From Undaria pinnatifida (Eukaryota > Sar > Phaeophyceae > Laminariales > Alariaceae): a stretch of 64,000 bases of DNA. The notes under the pieces are model-generated. The model searched no databases and had not been told where the DNA came from. It worked only from the letters and a program-made list of their open reading frames with translations. Both the position numbers and the translations under genes were made by a program. Below are positions 20,139 through 31,288 of this stretch, piece after piece; the stretch's first letter is position 1; each line of letters begins with the position of its first letter. Where the stretch lies: the NCBI GenBank assembly GCA_012845835.1, contig JABAKD010000001.1:2474040-2538039 (forward strand), read 5' to 3'.

Positions 20139-21495
20139 ATGTCGACTGACGGAGAGTACGCCGACCCCGCAGCGGGAGGAAAAAATCCGCTACGCTCGGA
20201 AGGCGTCCAAGAGCACAAAGTGAATTCACCAGAAACCCCTGCACCGACTTCTCCCGCACCCATCGTCGCCATCCGCGAGTGCCTAGCTCGCATCATCAAT
20301 CACCAACTTGAACGCATGGAAAACGGCGAGATCGACCAGATCTCCGATCAACACAACTCCACGCTCCAACAACTGGCATGTATGAGTGTCTCAGGTAGTT
20401 CGTCTGCCGCTTCGTCCGAGACTGACCCCTCGAACCCTCTCCCTGTCCAACCAGTTCTCACGTACGCAGGAGTGCTGTCCGCACCGAAAGCTGTCGCTTT
20501 GACGCCCAATGACGTACGTAGCTTACCGCGCTTAGCAGGTAGCGCCGACGTTGATGTTGCAGAGGTCTTGTCTCAGTTTCGCCTCGTTGTTGGTTTTCGA
20601 GCGAAAGCCGTAGCTCCGCACGACGAGAAATTCGCGGATAATCTTGGCTTTGAGCATCTGTCACTTGTTTGCGATGGTCCTTGTCTTACGCTATACCAAC
20701 AACTAATGTCAGGAAGGATTGATTGGTGTGCCAACGTTGTCAATGCCGAGAACATGAGTAATCCCGGTTCGTTTGCCCCGCCTTCCACCTGGGAGGAGCT
20801 CAAATTAACTCTTCTCGATATACTCATGCCCTCTAATTCGGTAGAGGAATGCGCCACTAAACTGGCGACTTTTAAAACCGGAAAAGGCGAGACTGTATCC
20901 ACCTCTGCGCTACGTTTCGAATCGGCTGTCGAACGTCATGCCAAAGGTCGTACGCCTTGGGCAGCGATAACTGTCACACTGTGGCAGTCTGCCATCCGCA
21001 TTGCAATTGTTGCAAAGTGGGGAAAAACCAGTTACTTCTTTTAAAGAAGCTGTCCAGCGTGCTCGCCGTCACGAGGCCGCACGCCTCACTGGTGGGGCCA
21101 CCACTATGAGCGCCATGTCATTTACGTCCGTCCCAAACCGCACTGCTGTCCGTCAGTTGCAGTCGCCGAGAAGGCAGCAACGTCAGCAGGGTCGTCAGCA
21201 GCAAGGCATTCGCCAGCAGCCGCGCCAACGGGGAACTCAGCGAAGCAACAACCAACGCAACCCCCGCCCCCACCGCACCTATGATAGGTGCGACAAACCC
21301 GTAGGGCACTGGGAGTCCACGTGCCTGCAAAAGGCACGCGACATGAAGTCACGCCACGTTTCAAAGCGTGACAGGTCGAATTCCCCCCGCGGCAACTCTC
21401 GCCGTTTCCGCCGCCACCACCGTGACGACGACGACGACGATGCTGAAGACGACCGCAGGAGCCAGGCGAGCAGCACACGTGGCGAAGACAACTGA
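20139..21495 (+). pseudogene. Gag of the gypsy element (one frameshift)
   Basis: The ATG at 20139 opens a frame (MSTDGEYADPAAGG...) with a capsid-like middle (YADVLSQFRLVVGF-type region, TWEELKLTLLDILMPSN). It runs to a stop at 21044, and coding continues in another frame (EKPVTSFKEAVQRARRHEA) to 21495, so a frameshift lies near 20990. The C-terminal part is Gln/Arg-rich and has a degenerate zinc knuckle, YDRCDKPVGHWESTC, in which the first Cys is Tyr and spacing is one residue long. A stretch of consecutive Asp residues follows. Gag packages element RNA into virus-like particles. Confidence 0.8.
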
Positions 21496-21666
21496 CGGAG
21501 CCCAGCTGTTGCAGCGCTACCTGCAGTTGGGATCCACCTTGCTACCTGTCCGGTAGGCGAGGTTAGCGCGAAGAGGAAACTCATCGCAACAGTAGCAGTA
21601 GGTACTGAGTGTCCCGTACCGAATGTCCTTGTCGATGGTAGAAGCAGTCACGGAGTTGACCGTGGT

Positions 21667-23076
21667 TTGTCTGTTAAGAGTGTTCTTGTCTCAGGTCGAA
21701 GTAGTCAGGTATCCAGCTCACTCCGTCCGCGCAAGCGGGTGACGTTTGCTGATGATACCCCGGTGTCTGCGTGCGTGTCCGAATGTAGTCGTAGTACTCA
21801 GCGGCCACGCCACTCGAGCCTGAGTGTCATGGGTGATGTTCACCCAGAAAATAATAATAAAAAGACAACTGTGTGGCACAGCTCGATGCTGGCATGCAAA
21901 CGCCATCCGTTTTCTTTGTTCTTTTCGTCTCGCAGAGTGCAGTTTTCTGGCTCTGTAGAAGACTATCCAGTATCCGCAATCACTGGGGATACTGCTACTG
22001 ATGTGTCTGTAGTTTCTCATGCATGGTTAAAGTCACACCCAACCTTGCATTCTGTCATTATCCAACCTGTCCCGCCAACCGCCGTTGCCTCGCAAGCAGC
22101 GAATGGTTCGCCGTTGAATGTCTTAGGGTTTGTTGTTTTTTCACTCACCCTTGGTACGATTACGCACGATGTCGAAGCATTAGTTGTACCGTCTCTTGGT
22201 CCCGATCCAATACTCCTTGATGACAGTGTCATGTCTACTTTTGGAGCTATTCTTGATTGGGAAAACCAAGTAATGTATTTTCCTTCTACTGGTGATTCTA
22301 TACCAGCAGTTCATCGTACTAGCTACCCCGCCTCCCGCCCCGCTGATCCCTCCACTGTCTCTAGCGACTCTAACCTGTCCGTCGCTGCTGTCCACCATGA
22401 TGCAGAAGGAGTCGATGTCAGGTTGCGTGAACGTGTTGATCTTAAACCGAGACACGAGGTCCTTGTCGTAGCTTTTACTGATTGTCTTCCCGCGCACGAT
22501 TCTACTGTTGTGGTAGAACCCCTAATCATGTCTGAGATTGAGTTTTTGGAGTCCAGTAGCTCGTCAGTGTTCGAGAAAATTATTGTCGCTCGCACTCTTG
22601 CTACTTGGCATGCTGCTGATGGTTCAGTAGCCGTGCAAATTGCAAACCCGTCTTCTGATGGGGTTGCCCTACCTATTGATTTATGTCTTGGTCAGTTATT
22701 CACTGTGTCCGTAGTGACGCCTGATCAATTGCACGTTAATGCCGTTGCGAAACCTCCTATATCAGTTGATGAAATCACTCAAGCCAAATCCGAGATTGAA
22801 GGTCCCCTGTCCAAAGCTTTTACTAACACTAAGCTCACGTCTGACCAGAAAGTCTCTGTCCTAGATTTGTGCGCTCGATACCGTCCTGTCTTTGCCTTGT
22901 CAATGTCAGAGATAGGTCGTTGCACCAATGCAGAAGCAACATTTCCTTTGCCTCCTGACACCCGACCTATCGATCGTCCCCCGTACCGCGCCAACCCTCG
23001 AGCTAAAGCTGTCTTTGATAAGTGTGTTCACGATATGCTTGAATGGGGCATCATCGAAGAACGTCACAGCCCGTAA
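21667..23076 (+). pseudogene. Pol part 1: protease and reverse transcriptase N-terminus
   Basis: The frame is open from upstream of the first usable codon. The aspartic protease is recognisable: ITGDTATDVSVVSHAW with the DT(A) catalytic loop near 21985, then ILLDDSVMSTFGAILDW. A linker of about 200 residues follows. The reverse transcriptase begins at ATFPLPPDTRPIDRPPYRANPRAK and LEWGIIEERHSP. A TAA stop (23074-23076) interrupts right after IIEERHSP, where SPWGSPC-type sequence normally follows; the frame continues beyond it. Confidence 0.9.
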
Positions 23077-24000
23077 GGTAGCCCGTGTACGCTTGTCGCA
23101 AAGAAGAACGGTAGCCCTCGTTTCTGTGTTGATTATTGTCATACCCTCAACCGTAACATCGTCCGCAAGAGCTGCCCCCTCCCGAACTTAGATTCCTGTC
23201 TGGATGCAGTCGGAGGCGTCAAATTCATCTCTACAGCCGATGTCCTGAGTGCGTTCTGGCAGCTACCCGTCGCAGAAGAGCACATCGACCGGACAGCATT
23301 CGTCACTCCGACCGGCAAGTTTTGTTTTAAACGTATGCCTTTAGGAGTTTGTAATGCCCCATGGTTGTTTCAATACATGATGTCTGTCACTTTCGGCCAC
23401 CTTGGTCCTGAGTCGGGTATTCTTACGTACATGGACGATATTTTTTGTCTTAATTCTACGGTCGAAGCTCACCTAAAATCCCTCGAGCAAATGTTCTCAG
23501 CGTTACAGGCAGCTGGCTTAACTTTGAAACCGACCAAACTTCAATTCGGTCAGAAAGAAATCGAGTATCTTGGCCATGTCATTTCGGAAAAAGGTATTTC
23601 AATCAGTGCCGACCGTGCCAAAGCCATTTTAGCACTGCCTGAGCCTGAGTGTATCAAAGATAATCGCGGATTCTTAGGTACACTCAACTATGTCCACCGT
23701 TTTATAGACGGTTATGCTGAAATAACAGCACCACTGGTTGAACTCACTCGTGAGGATTATGTCAAACAGACCGCTTTCAAGAAGGCTTTTGGGCCCGCGC
23801 AACGTGAAGCATTCGCTCGCGCGAAGCATGCCCTTAGTTCCGCACCGGTCCTTAAATACCCAGATTTTACTCGGGAATTTATTGTCCATACCGATGCCTC
23901 AGAAGCAGGAGTAGGAGCATTTCTCGCTCAACGCTCACGCGAAAGCAGCTCCGATTCCGATCTTGATATCATCGCGTATTATAGTCACCGATTTTCATAA
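23077..24000 (+). pseudogene. Pol part 2: reverse transcriptase palm and RNase H start
   Basis: In frame with the preceding part. It holds VAKKNGSPRFCVDY, ADVLSAFWQLPV, MPLGVCNAPWLFQYMM and the catalytic YMDD (23428-23439), then LKPTKLQFGQKEIEYLGHVI, the thumb/connection, and RNase H HTDASEAGVGAFLAQ with YYSHRFS. Catalytic motifs are intact. A TAA at 23998-24000 breaks the frame after HRFS, within RNase H. Only the stops prevent a functional enzyme. Confidence 0.92.
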
Positions 24001-24906
24001 AGCCAGCGTCATTATAGTGCCACCATGAAAGAGTGTTGTGCTGTGGTCTGGGCTGTCACCCACTGGCGTCCGTACCTATGGGGCAAGCATTTCACATGCT
24101 GTACTGACCACCAAGTACTAACGTACCTGTATAAAATGCAGGACACCTCTAACATGCTCACCCGATGGACGATCGCACTTCAGAACTACGATTTCACTGT
24201 CAAACATGTCCCAGGCAACTTATATGTCGTGCCTGATATGTTGTATCGTGCTTTTAGCGAAGTCAACGGGGAACCCAATCCATCCGAGCCCAGATTAGCC
24301 GCCATTTGTCGCAATGTACCGATTGAGGGACCGTACTATCCACCTGGGCCCCGCGAGTACGAACTCTCCGCTTCTAATTTGCACGACGTAGCACCTGTAG
24401 GAAGCGACCGTGAATTATTCATGAGCGCTGTGTCTGTCTTCCCTACTGTAGACCCCGCGAAACTCGTCGATCAACAGAAAGAGGAATTTTGTCAGTATTT
24501 TGTGTACCTCCGAGCACCAACATCGGCCCCACTCCCTAGTGGAGAATCTAAATACACGATGAGCTACTTCTTTTTAAATGAAGGATTGCTATTTCGGTCG
24601 TACCTTCCTGGTCACTTACGGAAGCGTAGCACTTTCCGCGATCAACTGGTAGTGCCTACATCTCTCCGAAAAATTGTCATTAATTCGTGTCATGATCTAC
24701 CAGCGTCTGGAGGTCATTTAGCTTTTAAAGCAACATTCGATACCATTCGAGATAGATTTTGGTGGCCGACCATGTCCACGTATGTCCGTACTCATATTGA
24801 AGCGTGTCTGTCTTGCCAACACCGCAAGTCATCCCACCGCCCGCCCAAGTTGCCTGTGGGACACCGCCATGTCACGCGCACGTTCGTTCCAATGCGTCGC
24901 TGTTGA
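24001..24906 (+). pseudogene. Pol part 3: RNase H remainder and H2C2 zinc domain
   Basis: Continues the same frame after the TAA: TMKECCAVVWAVTHWRPYLWG, TDHQVLTYLY and VKHVPGNLYVVPDML complete RNase H. After a variable linker the integrase zinc domain appears: CHDLPASGGHLAFKATFDTI, RFWWPTM, then HIEACLSCQHRK giving the HHCC ligands. The frame ends at 24906 because of a frameshift shortly before the integrase core. Confidence 0.9.
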
Positions 24907-25699
24907 TCTTGTCGAGTATAAAAGCTTGTCACAGGGAAATCGCTTCATCCTTTCTGTCGTCGACCATCTTACTCGATTTGTCATTTTGATAGCCATCATA
25001 AATAAGGCGGCTTGCACGATCGTTCGTCGTCTAATCGAACGCGTGTTCTTGGTGTTTGGCCCTCCAGAAGCACTTCATTCCGACCAAGGAAAAGGATTTG
25101 ACAACGAATTGGTCAAGGAATTACAATCAGTTTTTGGATATAAGAAAACGCGTACAGCCGCTTTTCGCCCTCAGGGCAACTCTGTCTTAGAGCGTGTACA
25201 CAGCACTGTCCACAATATGTTGGCTATGTACAGCAACTTTTCCTGCGATAATTGGGCAGAGCTGTTGCCTTTTGTCCAGTTAGCTCACAATACAGCTTAC
25301 TCTACCACGCTCCAGGAAACTCCTCATTTCCTGATGTTTGGACGTGCAGATGTACTACCTGTCGATTTCATTCTTAGAGTACCGTCCACCTCCGCACCGC
25401 AATCACAGCTTTCTAAACAGACTGTCGAAAACTTGCAATTTGCATACGAGCTGGCCCGCCGTAATCTTACAGAGCGAGCGGATAAGCAAGCGGTCGCAAA
25501 TGAGACCCTGTCGTTTCCCAGTTTCAAACCTGGAGAACAGGTATTAATCCACCGCCCATATACTGAAGCTGATGGTCCCAATCCAAAATTGATCAGCACA
25601 TGGCATGGACCATATACTGTACGAGCGCAAACGTCACCCGTCATCTATCGCGTCACTAAAGATGGCAGCCCCGCCGAGATTACTGTTCACCTTGGCTGA
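24890..25699 (+). pseudogene. Pol part 4: integrase catalytic core and C-terminus
   Basis: This frame (overlapping the previous one from 24782) encodes the DDE integrase core: CVAVDLVEYKSLSQGNRFIL (first Asp), ALHSDQGKGFDNE (second Asp) and AFRPQGNSVLERVHST (Glu), so the triad is intact. The C-terminal barrel follows (FKPGEQVLIHRPY, STWHGPYTVRAQ, YRVTKDGS). It ends at a TGA (25697-25699) in HLG-stop, where VHVxRLK-type sequence usually continues. No chromodomain is seen, unlike elements A and B. Confidence 0.92.
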
Positions 25700-26083
25700 A
25701 TGAAAAAATACTATGTCCCTCAGTCGTCCCCTGCTCCTGACCTTGATGCGCTCGACGATTTATTTTTAGGGACCACTCTTCCCGTGCCCGATCTCGAAGG
25801 CTCATTGTCGAAAGTTATGATTGGTGCGTTCACGGTTGAGAGTATTGATGGACATAAAAGGGGAGTAGGAGCAGCATCTCTCATCAACTTCCAATATAAT
25901 CTCAAGTTGGAAGGTTATCCTACCCAGATGGGTATCTGGCGTCATGTCAACGCCATTCCTCAATGCAGAGATATGATTGCTTCCTACCGTGCTGCAGTAT
26001 TGTCGACGGACTCTTCATTCAGCATTCAACCCTCCTACGCGGAAGTCTCATTCTGTCCCCGCGGATGTCCCATAGAACTTTAA
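25700..26083 (+). CDS. Pol C-terminal tail, in frame after a TGA
   Basis: This 127-residue frame is in the same phase as the integrase frame, separated only by the TGA at 25697-25699. It starts MKKYYVPQSSPAPDLDALDDLF and includes WRHVNAIPQCRDMIASYRAAV. It is probably the C-terminal tail of Pol. The family of the tail is not recognised; a separate small gene is less likely. Confidence 0.5.
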   Translation: MKKYYVPQSSPAPDLDALDDLFLGTTLPVPDLEGSLSKVMIGAFTVESIDGHKRGVGAASLINFQYNLKLEGYPTQMGIWRHVNAIPQCRDMIASYRAAVLSTDSSFSIQPSYAEVSFCPRGCPIEL

Positions 26084-27878
26084 TGGGCTTTTCTTGTATC
26101 GTCTTGTCTTGTTTTAGCGCTTTTTTTGTCACATCAGACTGAGCAACTACTGATGTCAGCCCTGTGCTAGTTGTTCCATCATATGTGTCAAGCTCCTGCG
26201 GGAGTTGTTTTTCTTTTAAGGTGTAGTCACCTCATGGCTTGTCTGTTGTCCAGTGCGAGTACCGCGCACTCTAAAGTATTGTCCTCGCCCTCCGTGGTGA
26301 ACTGTATTCTTAGCACCTTATGTCTTTTGGTTGACTTCCCTGTATTTTGGCCTCCAGCTCAGCGGTATGTTTTGATCCCGCGATTGAGATTGTCCACTGT
26401 ACTAGTTTGACTAGTACCTTTAGGCCTGCAATGGTAAATACCAAATCACCTCAATTGAAGGGGGGGTGACCGTCAGGTCTACCATAACCAATAGGAGCAT
26501 GTGTCTAGTGTGTGTGCCAACTTGTCAATGTATTCGACGTACTGTCACACGAGTATTCTCGTGACTTCGTTATCTCGCCATTCGCAGTGCCCTGCGTAGT
26601 TTGTTGTTTTCGTCTGTTTTCTTTTGATTTTCAGCAGTTTGGTTTCTTGCGCATTGCCTTCTGTATGCACTGGAAGTATCGTACAACCTGAGGTTAGCAC
26701 TTATTGGCGCGATGTATAGTCGTAAGAGACCCGACTCCCATCGCTTTATGGGGGGTCGTTCTCATGTCTTCTGTTGTCGTTGGGCACTTGTCTCTTCAGT
26801 ACTGAAAAGTACTCGGCACCGTAGCACACCAGTGGATGGATTGATAATAAATATCCAGCGTTCGCGCACACCATTTGTCGTTAAAAAATGCCTCATTCTG
26901 TTACGATCTGTATTTGATACAGATACAGATGAACTACGGCATACATTATGTGTCTGTCTGCCGAACGCTTGTATGTCTCCCACTGCACACTCCGATATCG
27001 TTGCACATCTGCGGCATAATGCCCGTATGCACGATTACTGTCAGTCAACTTGTCGCCTTTTATCAAAAAAAAAAATCCTAGTATTTTTTATATGGATGCG
27101 ACCCTGAAATGTATACTGTTGGCGGTTGTCTCGTGTCGACTTCGTTCACCGCCCAGGCTGTTATGTGTACCACAATTGACTTCTGATTCGGTCTCGAACA
27201 CCCATCAGATGCCAACTGATGTGTACCACAATTGACTTCTGATTCGGTCTCGAACACCCATCAGATGCCAAGTGTGGTGTGATCAGCCAAATGTCCTTGT
27301 CGCAGTATAACATGTTTGGTGTATAATTTATTGTCTCCGTCAGGTAAGTCGTTTTGCTTTCCAGCATATATGATTCATGTCACGCCTGTTGAGCCTTCAG
27401 CCATGTTGTCCACACGATGAGTATACACACTCGTTTCGTGTAGCGTGCGTCTAATTAGCATATTTTTGCTAATAAACCCGGGATATTTATTTATTGTCGT
27501 TGCTTTCGCACGCTCCTGTCCAGGATCATTTTTCTATATTTTGTCGTAATCCACAGCTGGCCAGCCGCAATGTCCGCGATATGTATTTGAACATACCGCA
27601 TGCGAAAGGATTATGCTCTTGTCATTCGCTATATATTATCATGTCCGATCCTATGTCCGGATTTTTATCCACATGTCTACGGTACTACAGCAGTTTGTCA
27701 GTTTATCATGCTGTCTTGTCCATCTTGTCCAAAGGAGTGTACAAACTGCCGAGCGTTAGCGAATCGCCACTGGAATTTGTATATCATCCAGACGTGTTGT
27801 TACTCTTGTCTATGGTTCCGTTACTTTTGAGTTTTGGTGGAGTTCGAGCTCTATCACCACTAAAACTGGGGGATGATA
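26084..27878 (+). other. 3' non-coding region of the gypsy element
   Basis: 1.8 kb without a coding domain. A purine tract TTGAAGGGGGGG runs to 26466 and is followed by TGACCGTCAGG, the expected look of a polypurine tract and LTR start. A second purine tract AAAACTGGGGGATGA lies at 27861-27876, directly before the 478-bp repeat. A tandem duplication of about 58 bp (TGTGTACCACAATTGACTTC) occurs at 27164-27270. Confidence 0.6.
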
Positions 27879-28356
27879 TGGATACCATGTCCCCGAACCA
27901 ACACGCCCAGGTAAAATGTCGAAACCCCTTCAACCTTCCAGACATCGTTCATGGAAGGATCGCTTGGGGAACACGGGAGATTGTCATGTCTAGAACACGC
28001 CACGGAGCCTTCCCCTCCACGTTCCGCTGACGGATCCTCCGCGGCGGATACACCGCCTAGCGGATTCTCCGCAGCGGGACTTTGGAAGGTCCCGCTGGAT
28101 TGTTCCTTTCATCTGAGAGCTGAGGGAGCACTGACAACTGCTCGCCCACCGCTCTCACAACAACAACTACTACTACTTCTGCTTGCACCTCTGGGAGTTC
28201 TTCTCAACCTGTCCTGTCTCTCCCTCTGTCAACGGCCTGCTGTATCAGCCCGTGTTGTCACACGCTCCGCCGTCGTAGTTCAACAGTGAGAACACTCTGC
28301 TCACGCAGAGAGAAGTGGGATCACGACCCACCGACGGTTTTGACTACGAATCTTAT
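27879..28356 (+). repeat. 3' LTR (or its 3' portion) of the gypsy element
   Basis: Partner of 19603-20080, same length. The sequence after it (AAAATTCC) is unrelated to the primer-site sequence that follows the 5' copy, fixing the outer boundary at 28356. Confidence 0.85.
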
Positions 28357-29073
28357 AAAATTCCATTAAAGAACAACGCCGAGCGAACTTCGAAGGAAGA
28401 GTTCGCTCCAAACGGCATGAAAATTCCGATTTAAGTGAACGATTTAGAGTGGACTTCCATCAATGACGACCAGATCATATGGTTGGCCTTAAAACACCGA
28501 GCTTAGCACTGTTGCTCTCCAGGAACAACGGCACAACAATCAGAGGGCACGAGGGCACAACCCACACGGCAGCACACAGCAGACAACACTGCTCGCTGTG
28601 CGCTGTGCCTGGCAGCGGTAGACACAACCCAATCTTGATGCGGAGGCACCAAAGGGTAGCTGGGGAAGCATGGCGCATACACGCCACCTCAGGGGTAGGT
28701 GCCTGTGAAGCAAGCGCTCCCGCGCTCTCTACGATGTTACCTGGCTCTCTGCTGCTGCGTGATGTCGTTTCCGGTGCTGATTTTGTCCACCGCACCTTCG
28801 ACATACCGCAACGCCGTCGCCGAGGCCTCCACCGCCACATCCACCCACGCCGCACGGCCGCAGCCGCTACTGCCGCTGCTGCTGCTGTCTCGGCTGCTGC
28901 TGCTGCTGTGCGGCGGCGGCGGTGGTGTTTGTGCCGCGCCTGCGGTTGGTGTTACCTGCGTTTGTTTCTGAACAATTTAATACTTCAGTAAAATCTGGCT
29001 GTTCTGTTGATCGTGGTGATCCAGCCAGGGCGAGCCGAGCTGCTGTGCCGCAACTCATCTGGCGGGGTCATCT
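28357..29073. other. No gene recognised; GCT/GCC-rich tract
   Basis: A GCTGCTGCT/GGCGGCGGC stretch lies at about 28865-28930. A minus-strand open frame (28475-28855) is Arg-rich at its start and has no family resemblance; I treat it as non-coding. Confidence 0.4.
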
Positions 29074-29374
29074 TCAGCGCCACGCCCCCGACGCTGCCGC
29101 TGCGGCTGCGCCAGCGGCTGCGGTGCTGCTACTGCGCTGCAGCTGCTGCTGCGCTGCTGTCGTTTGTCTGATGGTATTGTGCTGGGCCTGCCCCGGTGCA
29201 CAATACCACCAGACAAACGACAGCAGCGCAGCAGCAGCTGCAGCGCAGTAGCAGCGCCACGCCCCCGACGCTGCCGCTGCGGCTGCGCCAGCGGCTGCGG
29301 TGCTGCTACTGCGCTGCAGCTGCTGCTGCGCTGCTGTCGTTTGTCTCATGGTATTGTGCTGGGCCTGCCCCGGT
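29074..29374. repeat. 177-bp tandem duplication containing an inverted copy
   Basis: The unit beginning CAGCGCCACGCCCCCGACGC (about 29074-29196) recurs at about 29251-29374. Between them, 29199-29253 is the inverted copy of the unit's second half (reverse complement of about 29127-29180). The block can therefore fold in two alternative ways. It is rich in CTGCTG/CAGCAG. The period is a multiple of three, so both strands stay open. Confidence 0.8.
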
Positions 29375-30094
29375 CGGTGGGTCTATTAATAGGTGCTACC
29401 GCACCTTGTCTAAATTTAAAAATTGAAGTTGCCTCCCCGCTCCCCGCATATGGTATGGAGGCCGTTTACGCCTTCTCTGCAATTCTTTTACCGCAAACAC
29501 AACCAAAACCATGCCGGAGTGAATCTGGCCTTTTTTTTGCATGATGGAAGAAATTTTTATCGTTTTTTTTACCGCAAACCGAGGGCGCACAAGCAAAGTT
29601 ATCCCGCACACCTACCCTCCCCCCCCCCCCCCCTCCCGGAGGCCCGAAGATTTTTTTTTTCCCTTGGTGGTTCGTTTCTGGCTATGCCGCTGTGGATGGT
29701 TTACTGCACACTATTGCATTAACAAAGAGGTTTGGCAAGCAAGCCAACGTTGCAAGAGCAAGGGATGTCAAACTGTACTTTAGGTTGTTGAGGTATGTAA
29801 ATCCTTGCGTCAATGCGAGGTGGACAATGTAGTCGGAAACAATCAATGGCGGGCAAGCGCCGCGCTTGGGCACAAAACCCCCTCCAACTTGCCCCCACAT
29901 CGTCTCAGGACGTACGAACTCGTCGGCTTGCTTCTGCCAACTTATTTCTGCGGCCACCGTCGATACAGTAGTGCGCGAAACAAGCTCGAAAAAAACAAAT
30001 TAGACAACAGAATAGCTTAGTTCTGCTTGGAGACATCATATCATCAGTCCAAACTTGGCCGAAAGGTCAGGGGGAAGAGAAATACCGGAAGGGC

Positions 30095-30265
30095 GTTCAC
30101 AACTCCCAACCACGTCAGCGAAACTGCCCGCGCCCGCACCACCCTCATCCTTGCTCACAACTCCGGTCACGACCACGTCGGCGTCACTGCCCGCGCCCGC
30201 ACCACCCTCATCCCTGTTCACAACTCCCGTCGCCACCACGTCAGCGTCACCGCTTGCGCCCCCGC
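30095..30265. repeat. 63-bp tandem repeat, about 2.7 units
   Basis: Units contain CCCGCGCCCGCACCACCCTC and CACAACTCC with a 63-bp period. The period keeps the frame (21 residues, TARARTTLI...), but no start, domain or codon pattern argues for a real gene. Confidence 0.7.
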
Positions 30266-30639
30266 CGCTACTACTGTATATATATCAACATCGGCGACTC
30301 CTTCGCGCCGTCCGTGGCGCTCTTCGGTTTGAAAATGTCCAGCAATGTGCGCCCGCTCCCCACCGCCGCCGCGGCACCAACACCCCTGTGGACACACGTT
30401 GGTCGACATGCAACTTGCGACATGAACAATAGCAATTGATCAGCCGTGGAACGAAAATACGAATTTGCTCCTGCTTTTTACATACACACATCGACAAGGC
30501 CTGCAGCCTCATACACTGCACCACTAAAATACGCCCAGCGTGGCATTTCCCAAACTACTGAACACGCGCGAACGACCTCCCGAAAAAATGCGAAGCAGTG
30601 AAACAACAACCAGGTATATTTCACAAACACCATATATAT

Positions 30640-31137
30640 ATTATAAAAATTAAAATACACTCCAGCTGTGAGATGTTTTGTCGAAACTCATCTTTGCAAG
30701 CTGTGTGTGATACTCCGATCGCGCGCGCATTACGGATTTTGTGTCCTCATTAAGGATATAGATCGGCGACTCCCCTTACAACTACAGTGTCGCTATGAGG
30801 GTCAACAGGGTGATGTTAGGCAGTCTGTGCGCGGAAACTATAAAACCTGTTTCTGAGGGGGACAAAATCTGACAGCTGTGGAAGGAAATGCATCAGTTTA
30901 TCAAGTGAATCCTGTAAGTCGAATATCCGGTGAGGGGAGGGCGGAGTTTTTAAGGACGTGGGGGCCTGATTTTGATCAAAAGGGGGGCGGGAGGGGGGGG
31001 AAGGGGGGAAGGGCACGGGTGGGGCAGGTCTATTTGTGCGTGGAAACTATAAATATTCCTTGTGGGGGAGGGGGAATGTGGCGAGGGGGGGGGGCGGGGG
31101 CGGGGGGGGAGGGCTTTAGGTCACACCATATATATCA
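30640..31137 (-). repeat. C-rich (G-rich on +) tandem family, copy 3
   Basis: Inverted relative to 18239-19583. It carries AATACACTCCAGCTGTGAG at the end, then ATCTTTGCAAGCTGTGTGTG, GGCGACTCCCCTTACAACTA, and GTGCGCGGAAACTATAAA at 30827 and GTGCGTGGAAACTATAAA at 31036, with poly-G runs in between. Together with copy 2 it brackets the 19603-28356 gypsy element as a large inverted pair. Confidence 0.75.
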
Positions 31138-31288
31138 TAAATAAAGTTGAACATGGATCTTATGTACCACGCAGCTTGCAAAGTTGAGTTTCAACTATTC
31201 AATCGGTCGTACTCACAAATTACGTTTTCAAATTTTTATCGAAACTGCTTGTGCTAGCGAATGCAACAACTGCTGTCCTCACAAGTCC

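Larger units (their letters stand above)
19603..28356 (+). mobile_element. Ty3/gypsy LTR retrotransposon, nearly complete
   Basis: Direct repeats 19603-20080 and 27879-28356 are both 478 bp and about 98% identical by eye. A primer site TGGCGTCTGACGGCAGTT begins at 20081. Gag, protease, reverse transcriptase, RNase H, H2C2 zinc domain and integrase follow in gypsy order. Only a few stops and frameshifts interrupt them, so the insertion is relatively young. No target duplication flanks the 478-bp repeats, and a strong polypurine tract lies at 26453-26467, far from the 3' repeat. The true LTR may therefore be about 1.9 kb, with the 5' copy truncated at its left end. Confidence 0.9.

Noticed and set aside
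28475-28855. Minus-strand frame with faint likeness (AGALAS) to the frame at 63674-63970
   Set aside because: The shared residues are few and low-complexity; not enough to call a common family.
29074-29349. Ala/Gln-rich 91-codon minus-strand frame
   Set aside because: It is a product of the 177-bp GCTGCT duplication; no start context or domain.
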